64,000 nucleotides of DNA from Symbiodinium natans (GCA_905221605.1 CAJNDS010001125.1:248001-312000), one strand, 5' to 3'. Positions 35,001-47,875 are shown, numbered from the stretch's first letter. The notes: generated from the letters alone by a model not told the origin. Translations and numbers: made by a program.

Positions 35001-36133
35001 GGTAAGGCTCAGTACATGCTGCTAAGTGTTTGCACCGATTCTAGCATTGCTGCTATTGTTCTTTGACACTGGAGCGGCAGTTCATGGTGGGGTCAGGCAT
35101 TGGAAAAGCAAAAGCTTGCAAAAGCACAAAGGTGCATGCCCCCGACCTGCTGAGGCCGTCTTTGGCTTCACTTGTTGCAGTCAAACGACAGCAGGCTGAG
35201 CAAAGCCTCACAAGTTAAGCGTTCTGCTGCAATTCCCGCGCTGCTCCATCCAGGAGAGCTCAACATCGTCATGATGGTGCAAAACTCGATAAACAAGCTG
35301 AGGGGCCACACCCTCAGCATGCATCACTCTGGCAAAGCTAGGCGTTGTAAGCCCCACGCTGCAGGCGCTGAAACGCCTTCAGCGGCCGTGAATTTGCGGA
35401 GAGTGTAGCGAGCTGACGCTGCCACTCGGCTGGAATCCCCTTGCAAGGCCTCAAATCAGCCAAATCATGAAGCAGGTAACCTGAATGTCCAGTGGGTTCA
35501 CTGTGCCCTCGCCGACAGTACCCCGACTTTTGCAGCGCTTCGACTTCTGAGACGCGTGCTTGGGCGGCGATGGTGCCGGGGCGTCCAACATCAGGTTCTT
35601 TAGAATCAATCGCTTAGCACTTGTTTCTCATGTTCGTGTTTGCGCTCGGATGCACCATTCATGTCGCAATGTCTCAAGCCAATAGCCTGCAGATAGGTGT
35701 GGGTATCCGGGCTCCAATGAGCTCAAATGAAACACGAGCCAACGAGCGTCAACGAGTTGCAGGAAATGGACTCTGAAAGCTCAGCAGATAGCAACGCTGT
35801 GCTTTCAGCAACAGGCATTGACAATCCTGTTAGCTTGTATTTCCAGACCTGGGCACTCGTACTTGTTGCAAAGCCTGACCCAACCAAGTTGACATGGACT
35901 GCAGCAAACAACCCACCGCAGCAGCACCTGCTCTGTCGCAACCTGCCACAGGGGTGGTTCTGAAGTCTGTGTGGAGCTTCTAAGGCTACATCGCATTTGA
36001 CGGGCACGGCCACCTCGCTCATGCTTTCAGAGCCCTTGCGAGCGTGGTCCTTCCAGCATGCGCGGCGGCACGGAGGATATGCTGACTTCTCTAGCAATAA
36101 CCTAGCAAAGGATAGTGCTGCTCAGATCTCTGG
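35001..36133. other. mostly unassigned; one exon candidate
   Basis: Minus 35330-35240 reads HAEGVAPQLVYRVLHHHDDV then ELSWMEQRGNC after a TTGCCAG acceptor, which looks exonic. Frames at 35723-36097 on either strand are ambiguous. Confidence 0.3.
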
Positions 36134-36177
36134 CCCTTAACCCTAAAGCCTAAACCCTAAACCCTACGGCCTAAACC
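36134..36177. repeat. interstitial telomere-like repeat
   Basis: Four to five CCCTAAA-type units, one with GCC and one with CGG changes. Confidence 0.9.
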
Positions 36178-36284
36178 GATCACGGTCTGGAAGATTTGGC
36201 ACACGTTGCCCATGCCTCCAGGTCCATGATGTCGGACTCGCCGGGAGAGAGCTCCAAGTTGCTAACCCCTGGGGTGCTTATGAT

Positions 36285-36625
36285 ATAGAAAATTATAGAA
36301 TATGATGATAGAATATGATAGAACATGATAGAATACTATACTAAACTATTATGTAAAATATTATAGAAAACATCGAGTATGAAAGACTAGCATGGAAGAT
36401 TGTAAAATATTCGGGAATGCTATACAATATGCAAGAATATGACGGAATTTGATGAAAATATGATAGAATATGATAGAATATGATAGAATATGATAGAATA
36501 TGATAGAATATGAAAGAATATGATAGAATATGATAGAATATGATAGAATATGATAGAATATGATAGAATGTGATAGAATATGATAGAACATGATAGACTG
36601 TGATAGAATGTGATAGAACCTGATA
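36285..36625. repeat. 10-bp AT-rich tandem array
   Basis: The unit ATAGAATATG is repeated, most regular from about 36457 to 36625, with point variants (GAACATG, GAATGTG). The translated minus frame (a Ser-Ile-Ile-Phe-Tyr-His repeat) is an artefact of the array. Confidence 0.95.
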
Positions 36626-36803
36626 GAATATTCTGGAACACTTTCGAACATGAACATTGCAGAATATTACGAAACGATGTCAGAGTTCAAGGCTACCCGC
36701 TACCCAGCGCACAGAGCAACCAGTCTCTCAGCTCTGCCTGTCTGCATCTCCGCCAGTCTTCGCACAAGAACTGCATGTTCCTACGCACGGGGGCAAGGGA
36801 TGA

Positions 36804-36871
36804 GGGTTTAGGGTTTAGGGTTTAGGGTTTAGGGTTTAGGGTCTAGGGTCTAGGGTTTAGGGTTTAGGGTG
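36804..36871. repeat. interstitial telomere-like repeat
   Basis: About nine TTTAGGG units, two changed to TCTAGGG. The orientation is opposite to the array at 36134-36177, so the pair flanks the AT-rich 10-mer array. Confidence 0.95.
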
Positions 36872-36949
36872 TCAGTTGAATAGACCAGCTCGGCAGATCC
36901 GGAAACACGGCATGCAACTTGCAAGACCTGAGACACCACTAAGTCCACA

Positions 36950-38208
36950 ACATCCCCAGCAATCCCCACGAGACCCTGGCAAGCAGCAACCACGCGCACC
37001 TGCTCAAGTGCCAGCATCTTGTCCTCGGCCACATGTCTCTGCTGCTCGAGCACCTGAACAACGCACAGGCGAACAGCCGCAAAGCAGTCCAGTTCAACTT
37101 GTTACACCCCGCTTTGAGCCACCAGAGAATTTCACAAAGCTAGGCGAACCCTCGACCTGCGCTGCCCTGCACTGTGCACTGCACTAGTTTCGCAGATTTG
37201 GGAGGCTTCGGCGGGTTTGCAAAAGTTTCTGCAGAGGCCTCCAGGATCTTTGTGGTCCGCTCGAGCTCACGTCTGAGCTTCTCGTTCTCGCCGCTGAGCT
37301 CCGCCGACCTGCACGACTGTACTGCGGATGCGGCGAATGCCCACCTGCCATTGACGAACACTGAGTTGCCCCTCTCACGCTGTGTTCCCCGGCCGTAGGT
37401 CCTGCTCTGATCTCCTTGCCACCATCTGAGCCAAAGACCTCTGGAGAAGTGGAGGCTCTCAGGGTGCTCAATGTAGCGGCTGCTTCACTCTGGGCCCGGA
37501 CAGGGGCGACAGCGGCAGTGCTGCTGGCGATCCCGCCAGCACTGACGGCGACCCCGCCAGCGCCAGGAGATCCGTGGAAGGGTCCGTGCTGGGAGGCAAG
37601 AGGTGCTGGGCATGACAGTGTCTGAAGTCGGTAAGACAAGTTGTGGCCTGCCGATATGAAAGGTGATGGCAGCGCCGTCACCTGCACTGGCAGAAAGCTG
37701 AAAAGACATCCTTGCAAGCATACATTAATGTGGCAAGTCTAAAGCTCACTAGCTCCATGGCACCGTTTGTCTTGGCAGCACTGTTGTCCACGTCGCCCAT
37801 CAGCCCAGTCAGACCAGCTCTGGGAGACAGACCAGTTTGGCCTGGGCATGGCAGAACTGGCAGAACTGAAGTGGAGAACTCTTGGAGAGCTCGTTAGAAT
37901 ATGTTAGAATCAGCTTTTTCTAGGGCAACGACCGCAGATGGAATTCACCACATCGTACACGCCTTCGTCCAGGAAGCATTGTCTCTCATCCTCGAGCTCC
38001 ATCAACCTGATGAAGAGGCAGGCGTGCCAGTTTGCAACGATCTTGGATCGTGGTGCCTCTTCTGAGTATCGCCAAATGCCTCTCGCAAAGCCTGGTTCTC
38101 GAGGACGAGCTGCCAGCCCAGCTGAGTCTTCCAGGCTCCGGCGGCAACTGCGGCGAGAGAGCCTGGCCTGGCGCATTCTCTCATCCGTGGTGGAGCTGCC
38201 ACCGCCAC
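36950..38208 (-). CDS. coiled-coil exons, unrecognised
   Basis: Several minus-strand stretches in different frames look exonic: 38160-38060 (AAGAWKTQLGWQLVLENQAL), 38040-37930 (KIVANWHACLFIRLMELEDE), 37600-37400 (Ala/Ser/Thr-rich), 37320-37210 (AELSGENEKLRRELERTTKI) and 37050-36977 (LEQQRHVAEDKMLALEQVRV). The common theme is charged, heptad-like helix, so one coiled-coil gene with short exons is the simplest reading. It may be continuous with the exons at 34.3-35.0 kb. Exact junctions were not worked out. Confidence 0.4.
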
Positions 38209-41200
38209 CCCCAGCTGCCGCAGAGTACAGACCTTAACAGAACAGTTCGTCTGTAGTCAAATTTGGTGCACTACACTCTGCGTCAGTTCAACCCAGAAGC
38301 CGAGGAGTGGTCTCAGTCCAGCACTTGGACTGCATGCTGTGCTGGCAACCTCCGCTGCCTGTCCTTCAACCAGCTCACTTTGAACAGCAAAGCCAGCCGC
38401 AGCTAGTTTCATCAGAACATGCTTCCGACAGTTTCGCCCCCACCGCCCCGAGCTTGCTTGTAGCCCTGATTACAGCCCTACCCGATCAAGATGAAGCTAC
38501 ACCTAAGCAAATCAGGTCCCAGAAGATGGGAGGAATGTCTCAAAAGCTTCGACAAGCATTGCGACTCCATTTAAGTAGCATTGCACTCTCATGCGATGAT
38601 CCTGTTCAAGAGCTTGAAACATCTTGTACCCCAGCCGGATATCACAGCACTTTCACCCGATGCAGGTCGTGATGCCGGTGAGCGTGTAGGTCTTGTAGGC
38701 CCACTAGGGCGAAAAGGAGCAACCCCCTGACTGTCACGGGAAGACGGAATGCACGCAACACCACCACATCGCCTCCGGCCTGGGTAGTGGATGCGTGTCT
38801 ATGCGTGTCATGAGTTTGAACATATCTTTTGTCTGTTCCACCACTTCCCAAAGCTCATGATGGATCCGACTGTCTGGGGAAACTGCGGAATGTACGTAGC
38901 ACCACCACCCGAACATTTGGTCTCGGTGACCAAAAAAACTCATGTCACGGGTGTCTGCGACTTTTCGCCTTCGTCTGGTCCAACATGGCCCACATGGCCT
39001 TTGCTTATTGACCTTGGCGTAGTAAGAACCACTCAACTATCGTCGGCAGATGCTGCTTTACATGATCCATGATCGGAGCTTCGAAACGGAGAAATCTGTT
39101 TCATGGGCGAAACGGCCACGGGTGAAAAACTGAAACTACAACGTGAGCAAACTTGTGACTGGGCTGGAAAGGACGGCTTTCATTGGCGCAGTTGCGAAAA
39201 TCTCCACTGGACGAGGCTCTTCGGCGCCACCATGCGGGTTCTCGTCGGTAGGGGTCGCGTCCTTTGCCATTCGTGGCCGACGTGTTTGGAGAGTTCGCGG
39301 AGTAACCGGCGGCAAGCTGCATTGGGAGCTACCATGGATGGGCTATGGCATCTGATCGATCATTGTGGCATCCAAAGTGAAGTTGCCAAGATCTGTCGGG
39401 CCGCTGCATGGTCACGAGTGCAGTGGGCAGAGCCCCCACGGCTGAGGGGCCAGTTCTCTCCCAAGTGGTCGCCCAAAGTACCCTCAGGGCGGTTCCTTCA
39501 CCAGTCGGGCCATAGGCCACCTGTCCACGCGACCGTTGCAACTTGCTCCGGGGAAGCGGCGTGTGCAGCCAACGAGACGTGGCAAAATAAAGGCAGCACC
39601 AGAACTAATAAGGTTCTTGGAGCATGAAAGGGAACTCCATGGAGGCCAGCGTGCGAACAGCCGTTCAGCGTCCTCGTGGTGGGGGGAGTGCATTCTCTCC
39701 GGCACGGGCGATCATGTCCGAAACCTCGAAACGGAGAGTCTCCCCAGTTGCCATGCATACCCCATCACATCTCCACGTTTGTTGGGTTGAGATGGCAGCT
39801 AGTTGACCCTCCACATTCGGCTGGCAGGCTTAACGCGTGCGGGCTGCAACTGTATGGGTTCTGAGCGATGTCTTCTGAAGCAGCCGATGGCATGCCAGAG
39901 ACGATTGAGGAGTGCTGATAAGTTCGATGGCGTGCCTTGGCCTCATGTTCAGGCGGAGTCGGTCTGACTTTTGCTGGGGCGAAGTGTAGTCCAAGTTGGT
40001 GCATGTTGGAGAATTCCAAGGCTCACTCTTGGTGCTCGCCGCGATGCCCTCGCCAAGCTAATTGCAAGGTAGAGGGCATGCTGTCCAGCACCAGCCGTCC
40101 TAACAATACCTGCTCAGGTAGCGTCATGGCCCGCCTCCCCAGTGGGGTGTCAACAAACGGCTTCTGTCGGCTTTTCTGTCCTTTCCCACGTTCATCTGAG
40201 TTGTGAGAGCACGACCAAGGGTCCCAAGCTGATGTATCCCATCGCTTCAGCACCTCTTGACAGCCTCTTTTGTAGGACGGGAAAAGTCAAGGCTGTTCTG
40301 CCCCCCACCAAATGGTTATGTTGACCAAGGTGCTGAAAGTACTCTCGCTTCCAAACCCTTAGTATTAGCTACAGGGTGTACGAACACTACACCGTATCTC
40401 CACACTAATCGCCCTTGGTGGAATCTTCAGGGGAGCCTGCCAAGTCATCCATGACGATGGGAGGGAAAACCTCTTCGCTGGCGATGTCGTGCACTAGTAC
40501 CGAGCTTCCTGAAAAAAAACAAAAACTGCTGCACCACTGTTCTGCACTACTGTTCTGCACTCAGAAGTCAGCTCTCCAGACCGCGCCTCGCAGAGACCGC
40601 GGTGTGTCCGTCGCCCCAATGGGAAGCTGAGGGCTTTTCGTTTTGTCCTTGCAATTTGCTGGTGTGTTCTGGTGTGTTCTGGTGTGTTCTGGTGTGCTCA
40701 CATACCCACAAACTGATCTCTCTCGAACCTCTGCACAAATGACCTCTTTGAGGTCAACCAGTCGTCGAAGTGCTTGGACGGCCTGAAGTTGCATCTCGAA
40801 GCTTTGTGATGGCCAGGTGCCGCCCAGGTGCATAGAGTGCCAGGGGCATAGAGGCAACACGGACAGTCCTGCCGGTTCTTGTCGGCAGCCGCACCCTGCG
40901 ACAACATCTAGCTTTCCCAAACTTCTATATGATTTGTCGAGCCTACACCAAGGCGACATTTGACTTGACGTTCCAAGCTAGGCTGCGCTACGCTTCGATG
41001 GAATCAAGCGCCTGTTGACGAACCGGTGCCTGCACCTGCGCAGACACAAAACCATGGTGCTAAACGTATGGAAGCAGCAGCGTTCGATTGAACGAGTTCT
41101 CAGCGAATTGCAGACTACTGGCAGCTGCTTCTACATGCAGCCTACCCGAGATGGCAGAGAATCTAGAAGGTTCAAGCCTGGCTACTTGTGAAGCATGGGA

Positions 41201-43071
41201 TCTTGACATTGGCATTCCACAGCCGTCGTGAACTAAACACCAGAAGGCCTCCGTGCGACCTGATGTCGCCAAGCGTGCACTTCGCGTCACCGGTGTCCTG
41301 CAGAACAAGAGATTGCCATAGATCCTGTGGGACGTTGCTAGGCACTGGGGGACTTAAGACAGCCCATGAAAGCTAGTGGCTGGATGCTCGGCCAGGACGG
41401 TGTGGCGTCATGGGCATTAGGCAGAGTCCAAGAGAAAAGTGTAGACAAGAAGGAAAGCAAGAATCCGGAAGCAAGCTAGTAAGGAGCTAGTTTCGTGAAA
41501 AAGTTAGACCATATCCATGCTGCGCACTGCGCCCATGATATGTCCGAAGCTGTCTTCTGCTGGGTGACTTCGGGGGCTGCTGCCAGGTTTTACAAGAACA
41601 GCAGCACATCCTTGGTTTCGGCTGCGGTGACAGCTCCCGTCTCCGCGGCGACTGATTGCGAGCCGGAAAGGCCTGGACCAAGGGCTATCCTAGCCATGCA
41701 CAGGCATGCTTGGTGGGAAGCCGATTTCAATCGAAGTGCGAGAGTGGGTACACGGGTCAGAAGCACACTTCCACAAAATCAACAGGCGGCACAAAACGGG
41801 GAGCTAGCTGTAGCAGATGTCATATTGTATCATATCATTCCTTTCAATCATGTCAATCATATCACATCATGCCGCCCCGAACCTGCAGCAAGGCTCTTCG
41901 TGCTGAACTCACTTGACATACTTACGGACTCCAAACCTGTGGATGTCTGCGGCGAAAAACTTGATGGACGAGCATGCGCCGATACTTTGTCCCGGGCTCG
42001 GCCTGTCGCAGAGCTGCCTGTGAGCGCCGTCAATACTTGAAATTGCTGCTTCAAACGAGTGCAAAGATGCCCTGATGCCACTGGGCAACTGCGCAGGCCT
42101 CCCTCGCCTGAGATGCAGCCGTTGCACTATGGAGTCCAGAGGACCTCACAGCCCTGCGGCTTGTCGCTGGGTCCGCCTGCGAGGATGCAAGGACGCAAGC
42201 GCTGACATCTCGAACCTTCAAGTCGCTCCGCATCTAGGATGCAGGCCGCTGCATTTGCAGCTGGGCCCACCGGTGCAGGCGGACTGGAAGCTCTCCTCTC
42301 ATCAAACGGTACAACTCCTTTCGCGTTTATCTTCGTCAGCCGACTCACTTGCATCCAGCAGTGGGGGCCAGTATACTCGCATCTTAGTTTCAAATGTTCC
42401 ATTTCAGGTCTGATGCACTTGATTGTTTGCTGACCTTCTGAATGAATCTCCTTTCTCGTACCTCACTGCTTGCAAGCTCTTGGCCTTCCCAACTCTTTGG
42501 AAACCCGATCAGCAACACGAAACTGACGGCTGCTGCTCAGTTACTCTCTGCCTTACACGCGTCTGCCTAGTCCACAAAGGATCCTATGCCGTTTGGATAA
42601 GTCCCCGTGAGAGGTCGCCATGCGTGTTTTCGAGTTTTCGAGATCTTCTGATACGACTGCAGAAGCCACAGAGTACGGCTCCTTGGTAGCTGCGATCCTT
42701 GGTGCTAGCCGTGACGTGGCGACAGCGAAATGAAAGACAAAAGAATCGAACTTCCTTGTATGCCTGAATCATCTGTTCTTCTCAGTTCAGGCCTGTTTAG
42801 CCAAGTGCTGGGAGCACAAAAACAGAAGCTGAGTAAGTGGACGCGATGATCGCAAGCGATTTTCAGGCTTGGCCTGGGACACACAAGCACAAAAAGTTCA
42901 ACCCCGGCAACAATCAGATTCCAACGACTCAGAGGTCGCAGCCGGTGCAACTTCGGAAGCCATCTGCGAGGGCACACAAGCACTTCTCAGCGAATCTGCA
43001 CTTCTGCCTAAACTCCCTGCCTTGGCCGCGGCTCTTGCTTTGGCGAAGCCAGGCTTCGGAAGGACCTCCCA

Positions 43072-43102
<31 letters not shown>

Positions 43103-43386
43103 TAGGACTTATAGGACTCAGAGGACTCATAGGCAAACGAAAGCTGTGGCTCCCATGTCGAAGTGAACGATGTCGCTTTTTGAACTACAACTATGCCTTC
43201 ATTTCCAGTCTTTGCTGGGCCGAGCTGTCTTTACATCTGTCGCCAGTGGACGTCCTCATATGTCCTCATTTCACTTCTCGATATCGTGCGCAGAAAGAAA
43301 ACCGGCGACTGGAAATATTGCATCATCGAGAAGAGACGCTGCAATCTTGGGAGAGTTGCGGTGGACAGCCTGCTTGGCTCACCTCT
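38209..43386. other. no complete gene; scattered minus-strand exon candidates
   Basis: Exon-like stretches on the minus strand include 40800-40710 (FEMQLQAVQALRRLVDLKEV), 42065-41920 (SLHSFEAAISSIDGAHRQLC) and 42360-42240 (QVSRLTKINAKGVVPFDERR). A TCTGGTGTGT 10-mer is repeated three times at about 40668-40698. Between 38.6 and 40.6 kb I see no supported coding. Confidence 0.3.
43075..43102. repeat. (AC)n microsatellite
   Basis: About fourteen AC dinucleotides. Confidence 0.95.
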
Positions 43387-43791
43387 TCACTTCTCCGCTT
43401 TTGCAATGTCTATCTCCCCGGCACGTCTCCACATGTCTGTGGCTTGCTTGAACTCTTCCGCGGCTTTTCGTACCTCAGCAGCCTTCAGGCTCTCGTCTGC
43501 CGGAACAGCCTCAGCATCACCAGTCTTGGGTACGGAGTTTGAAAGTCCATGTGTGACTTTGTCTATCTCCTCAGGAGACTTCCAGGACTTCACGGCCTCT
43601 TGCCAAGCGGATCCTGAGATATCCTTTCGGACATCTTGTGTGGGCTCTTGCCCTGGCCTCTGCTCAGGCTTCGTGGTCTCCGGCGCGACTGAGTCCTTCA
43701 TCTGCATCATGGCGCATTCTTCACCATCTGCGCCTTGCTCGGCTAAAGCTAGACCCGCCAGCAGCGTCAAGACTAGGCTCCGAAGCTGCAT
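43387..43791 (-). CDS. small secreted protein, single exon
   Basis: A complete ATG-to-TGA frame of 134 codons. It starts MQLRSLVLTLLAGLALA, a typical signal peptide (basic n-region, Leu-rich core, ALA cleavage site), then GEECAMMQMK and a Glu/Lys-rich, mostly helical body (SLKAAEVRKAAEEFKQATDM). The mature part has one Cys and no recognised domain. Being intron-free with a good start, it is one of the few host genes here with both ends visible. Function unknown; probably enters the secretory pathway. Confidence 0.65.
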   Translation of the reverse strand: MQLRSLVLTLLAGLALAEQGADGEECAMMQMKDSVAPETTKPEQRPGQEPTQDVRKDISGSAWQEAVKSWKSPEEIDKVTHGLSNSVPKTGDAEAVPADESLKAAEVRKAAEEFKQATDMWRRAGEIDIAKAEK

Positions 43792-45238
43792 GGCACCTGT
43801 AAGCCCGTAGGCTCAAAAGGCGGCACTAGAAAAGGAGGGCCTGGTGCCCTTCGTGTTCGATATCCATGGCTGCATGAAATCAACTGCATACCATGACGCT
43901 TCGTCTATTAAGCAAGCACAACGGTATTCACTGACAGCTGCCTTGGCCTTCGGCTTCGCAGCCGCAGCTCCCTTTGTCATGTAAGGCCATGGCATACAAG
44001 ATGCATGCGCATGAAAGCGAAGATGCTGAAGGATTCTGGCTCTCTGCTTAAGGGCCCCTACCAGGTCGGATGCGGCACCATGGCTGATCCTCCACATCGG
44101 ACTTGGTACGATGATGCGAGGATGCGGAACGTGAAGCCTGGCCTGGGGCGAAGAGCATCAGCAGAGCCCATGCCCGACGAATCCGGACCTCGACATGCCC
44201 GAAACACACTTCTTCACAACAACATGTGCTGATTTCATGGGTTGCTTAAGCAGTCACAAGCAAACATGCTAGAGGTCGATGGCATCGGTGTTGCGCACTG
44301 CTGTTGCGGCACCTCTTCCACAATCCAAGAACCGGACATTTGCGGCAGCTTGCCGACTACGTGCCAATGGTCTGTCGTTGCTTGTGATCTTCCTTTTGCA
44401 TGATGCAAAGATTTATCGAATGATGCTGGCTTGCCTACTTTTAACAAAAACAAGAATACAAAGGACGTCTGCTTGTGCCAGTTTGCAAAAGTCGTTGCAT
44501 GAGACGCATGGTTGCTACTTTCGACTACAAGGCGCTTCTTCCATTTGGGCATGATGTCCAACACAGCTGCAAACAGTACCCGCAGCCAACCGATTCATTG
44601 CTCCGTAAGCTTGGGTGTCTTTCCACACCACACTCTGCAAAAACACAAGCCGCTCTTCAAGATTTTGACAAATGAGGCATACTGGACACGCAAAGGGACA
44701 GGAATTTCAGACCACGGCTAGGAAAACACCCACACGGCATGAAAGATCCAAGAACACTTTGTGACGTCTGGAAGTGCTGGCTAGCCATGGCTCACTTGTC
44801 CGACAGCAGCTGGAACAGACATTGCAGACTGGATGCTTAAAGCCAAGAATCAAAGAACTGTTCTCAGAAGGAGGCAATACCAAGAGGGTTCACGCTCCCT
44901 AGAACAGGTTAGGGGGGCGCGGAGGGTAGTCTGCCACTTGCGGTTGCAGATCATCAAGGAAAGGGACCGACCAGGTATTTGTGTAAGCTTCCCTTCCAGT
45001 GAGACAAGGGTTACGGCTGGTGTCCTAAATTTTGACTTCGTAGGTTTGAGGGGCTGGGCCTCCTAGAGCAACCAAGCGATTGTGACAACAAACGCGAGCC
45101 TTGCAAAGTTGTAGAAAGTGAGTCAGGATGCCTTTGGCATGCCAAAATCATGTGGCTAGCTTCCCTTTTTGGGAAGGTAGGGAAGCTGCTTGAAGCTGCA
45201 ATAAAAAAAGCACAGCTTCTTACAAAGGTGGTGTACCT
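43792..45238. other. no gene supported
   Basis: A minus frame at 43813-44097 (SEYRCACLIDEASWYAVDFM) might be exonic, but has no domain or clear boundary. Nothing else stands out. Confidence 0.3.
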
Positions 45239-47690
45239 TCAGAGCAGCAACCCCACAAGTCCGAGAGGTAGACATAACCACGATCCACAAATTCGGCACT
45301 CTCCCGATGCAGAAGACAACCCGCCCGAAAGGGATGTGGATGATCCGTCTGCGCCGCCCGAAACGGATGTGGATGTGCCTGTGCCGCCCGAAACGGATGT
45401 GGATGTGTCCGTGCCGCCCGAAAGGGATGTGGATGTTGCGGGCCCGGTATCAGAACGGATCAAGCAGCTCGTGTTGATCTCTGGGGATGACCTGGTGATG
45501 TTGCAAGACATCTCGCCGAAGGTCGAGCAAACGGCCTTTGGAACTGAGACTCCACAACGACATGGCAAGTCCTCGGCGATGTAGCTGTCGTTGTTTACCA
45601 GGAAAACACCGCAATCCCAATTCTGTTCCTGGCACAACTTGAATCCCTCATGAATAGAGGTGCATGGATCGGATGCATAGTATTGGAAGGTGCCCCAACA
45701 GCCTTCTGTCACCACAAAGGCTTTGGTTGAAAAGTCCACAGCACGGTACGTGTCCAAGAGTCCTTTCACGAACGAAGTGAGGTCTTCTTCTTTGCAACTA
45801 CCTTAGTTCGACAATCGACTGCGTCGGCCAACAACATCCGTTTGGGAGACTTTTTTGGACTCAACGTGCTTTCAAGTCTTCGATGTCAGTTATCTTAGGA
45901 TTCAAGCGGCAGGTCCACAGCTCACGCATGTCCGACAGATGGTTGAGAAGAGTCCCGACAGCTATTTGCAAGCCGAGCTGCTTTTCTTGTACGGTGCGTC
46001 CAACGTGTTCTCATCTAAAGTGAATGTTTCGGTGATCTCACAAGACAGCGACGTTGCCACCGGACTGCTGCCGCATAGATGCGCGGGTCTCTGGCGGCAA
46101 GCCTTGATTCACTTTGGCTAGGGCTTTAGGGTAGTTGTGACCAACCACCGTGAACCAAGCCACTGGCCGTTTTCCGTCAAGTTATCCCTTTGCATGATGC
46201 TGTACACCCCAGTCACCCTAACACCCCGATGCCCAAACGCTGAACCTCCTGCAACCCAAGATGCCTCAAAGGCTTCTCTGATGCTGGCCTGTGCTGCCCA
46301 GAGGTTTCCCGTTTGGGGCACCATCGTATCACAGCTCACCACCCAGTCTGCATCTTCCGGAAAGAAGGCCACCTTGGACCCCATGGGCCATGGGCTTGGC
46401 TCGGTTACTAGAGAATCAAAGGAATTCCAACTCAGAATGCAGAAGTCTTATACAAAAAGGTTGGGAAGAGTTGGGAAGAGCCACGATGTGAACCAAGTTC
46501 TGCGTTGGTTGAAGCTCCAAATACGCACCCAAACAGCCGCCGTGGCCTGCCCGAGGTTCACCGGTCTTCCAGTCAGACCATACTGCAAAGGTGCGACCCG
46601 TCCCCAGCAGAACTCCGTGCCTCGGCAAACCAAAAAGGGAAAGTAGGAGCATGGCAGCATGGCAGCATGGCTCCTCTCGAGGTTGAAACACGTTGAAACC
46701 GATTCAAAACAGCTCCAAAACCTTCTCTTCGGCGTGTGTTTTTTCATGCTCCGGGCGACTTTTGAATGGGCGAAAGCAAGTCCACGAAGTCCTGCTGTTT
46801 CAAGAGAGTCTTGGCCAAAGCCTCAGGTCGTCCGTTGTAGCCTTGGACCAGCCACTGGCCATAGATTCCTAGTTCACTTAGAGGAGCCCAGAGCCCTCCG
46901 GCGGGATTCGCGTCAACGACCTCTGCCGTGCTCATGTGGAGCGGATCGAAGATGAGAGTCTTCGCCAAGGTGCCGAAATCCATGCCCGAGATCCTCTCTT
47001 CGATCAATGCCAAGACCTGCACACCGTCAACGTGGACATAGTTGTGTACGGTATTGAGCTCTGGCGTGCAGTTGCCCAGCGCCCCGTATTGCAAGGTGTT
47101 GTTCACCCAGACTTCACGGTATGCAACGATTCCACGACTCCACGCACTCCACAGTGCCGCGGTTCCCTCAGCAGTCCACGGCGCGCCATCGGGGAAAAGA
47201 CAGGCGCTGTGCGAGGCCACGTCCAGGAGGGAGGCGTTCTCGAAGTCCGTGCCGGGCGCCAAATCTGGCAACCATTGGCTGAGCTTGTCATTCCTCTGTT
47301 GGGAGATGTTGGGAGGCCTATTTGGGTTTTGACATGGGACTTTGGGATGTGACTCTAGCCTCATATATAGACGTGGCCTCATGTGGCAAACACGCGCGAC
47401 AGCACACAAACACTGTAGGGCCGTCACTAAGAGCCCACGGAGCCTTGCTTTCGCTCCAAGTCTCCAGCCAATTTCAGGTAGACTGCTATTGGCCATGAGC
47501 ATCTGCATCACCACTCCCACCACTGTTTTCGTGATGGAGGCGTATCCCCATCGCAGCTGCGCCGGTGGATTGGCCGCAGCGGTCTTCTGACTTGCACCCT
47601 TGCGCCGATACGAGCCCACAGAAACCTGTCTTGATCAAAGAAGCTCGGGAGCAGCAAGTTCTTAAGGCGGGTCGGCTGATCAAGCACTAG
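45239..47690 (-). CDS. beta-lactamase-like serine hydrolase with Cys-rich and Ser/Thr/Gly repeat tail
   Basis: Minus-strand exons. 47600-47480 carries RWGYASITKTVVGVV, the SxxK nucleophile motif of class C beta-lactamase/PBP-like hydrolases (LACTB-type in eukaryotes). After an inferred intron (acceptor CCCAACAG at 47296) 47295-46770 continues DKLSQWLPDL, DFENASLLDVASHSA (the LLxHxS position), NNTLQYGALGN and PAGGLWAPLSELGIYGQWL, matching the family's AGGL...D element. A further exon near 46360-46130 contains FGHRGVRVTGVYSIMQ, possibly the HxG motif. A last frame 45769-45239 reads VVTEGCWGTFQYY, has eight or more Cys, then TSTSVSGG repeats and a hydrophobic end LCLPLGLVGLLL before TGA. That the tail belongs to the same gene is inferred from strand, order and spacing. 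No ATG was found at the 5' end. It probably acts outside the cell or in a lumen. Confidence 0.6.
45321..45443. repeat. 30-bp coding tandem repeat
   Basis: CCGCCCGAAA(C/G)GGATGTGGATG begins at 45321, 45354, 45384 and 45414, a period of 33 then 30 bp. On the minus strand each unit encodes a variant of TSTSVSGGTG in the tail of the hydrolase-like gene. Confidence 0.9.
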
Positions 47691-47875
47691 CACGATTTTG
47701 GGGTTTAGGGTTTGAAAGCAGTCACTTTACTAGCTAGCGCCGGTGCGGTCTTTGTTGCGGCCCGCCTACGTCGAATCTGTTGGAACTGTGTGAGGTCTTT
47801 CAGGCACCCAGACTAGGAGCCCGGAAGCTGTCAAAGACTGAGGGAAAACAAGCCAAGTTCTGGTGAATGCATGCG

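Noticed and set aside
36361-36657. Ser-Ile-Ile-Phe-Tyr-His repeat protein
   Set aside because: Direct translation of the AT-rich 10-mer array; all frames behave alike.
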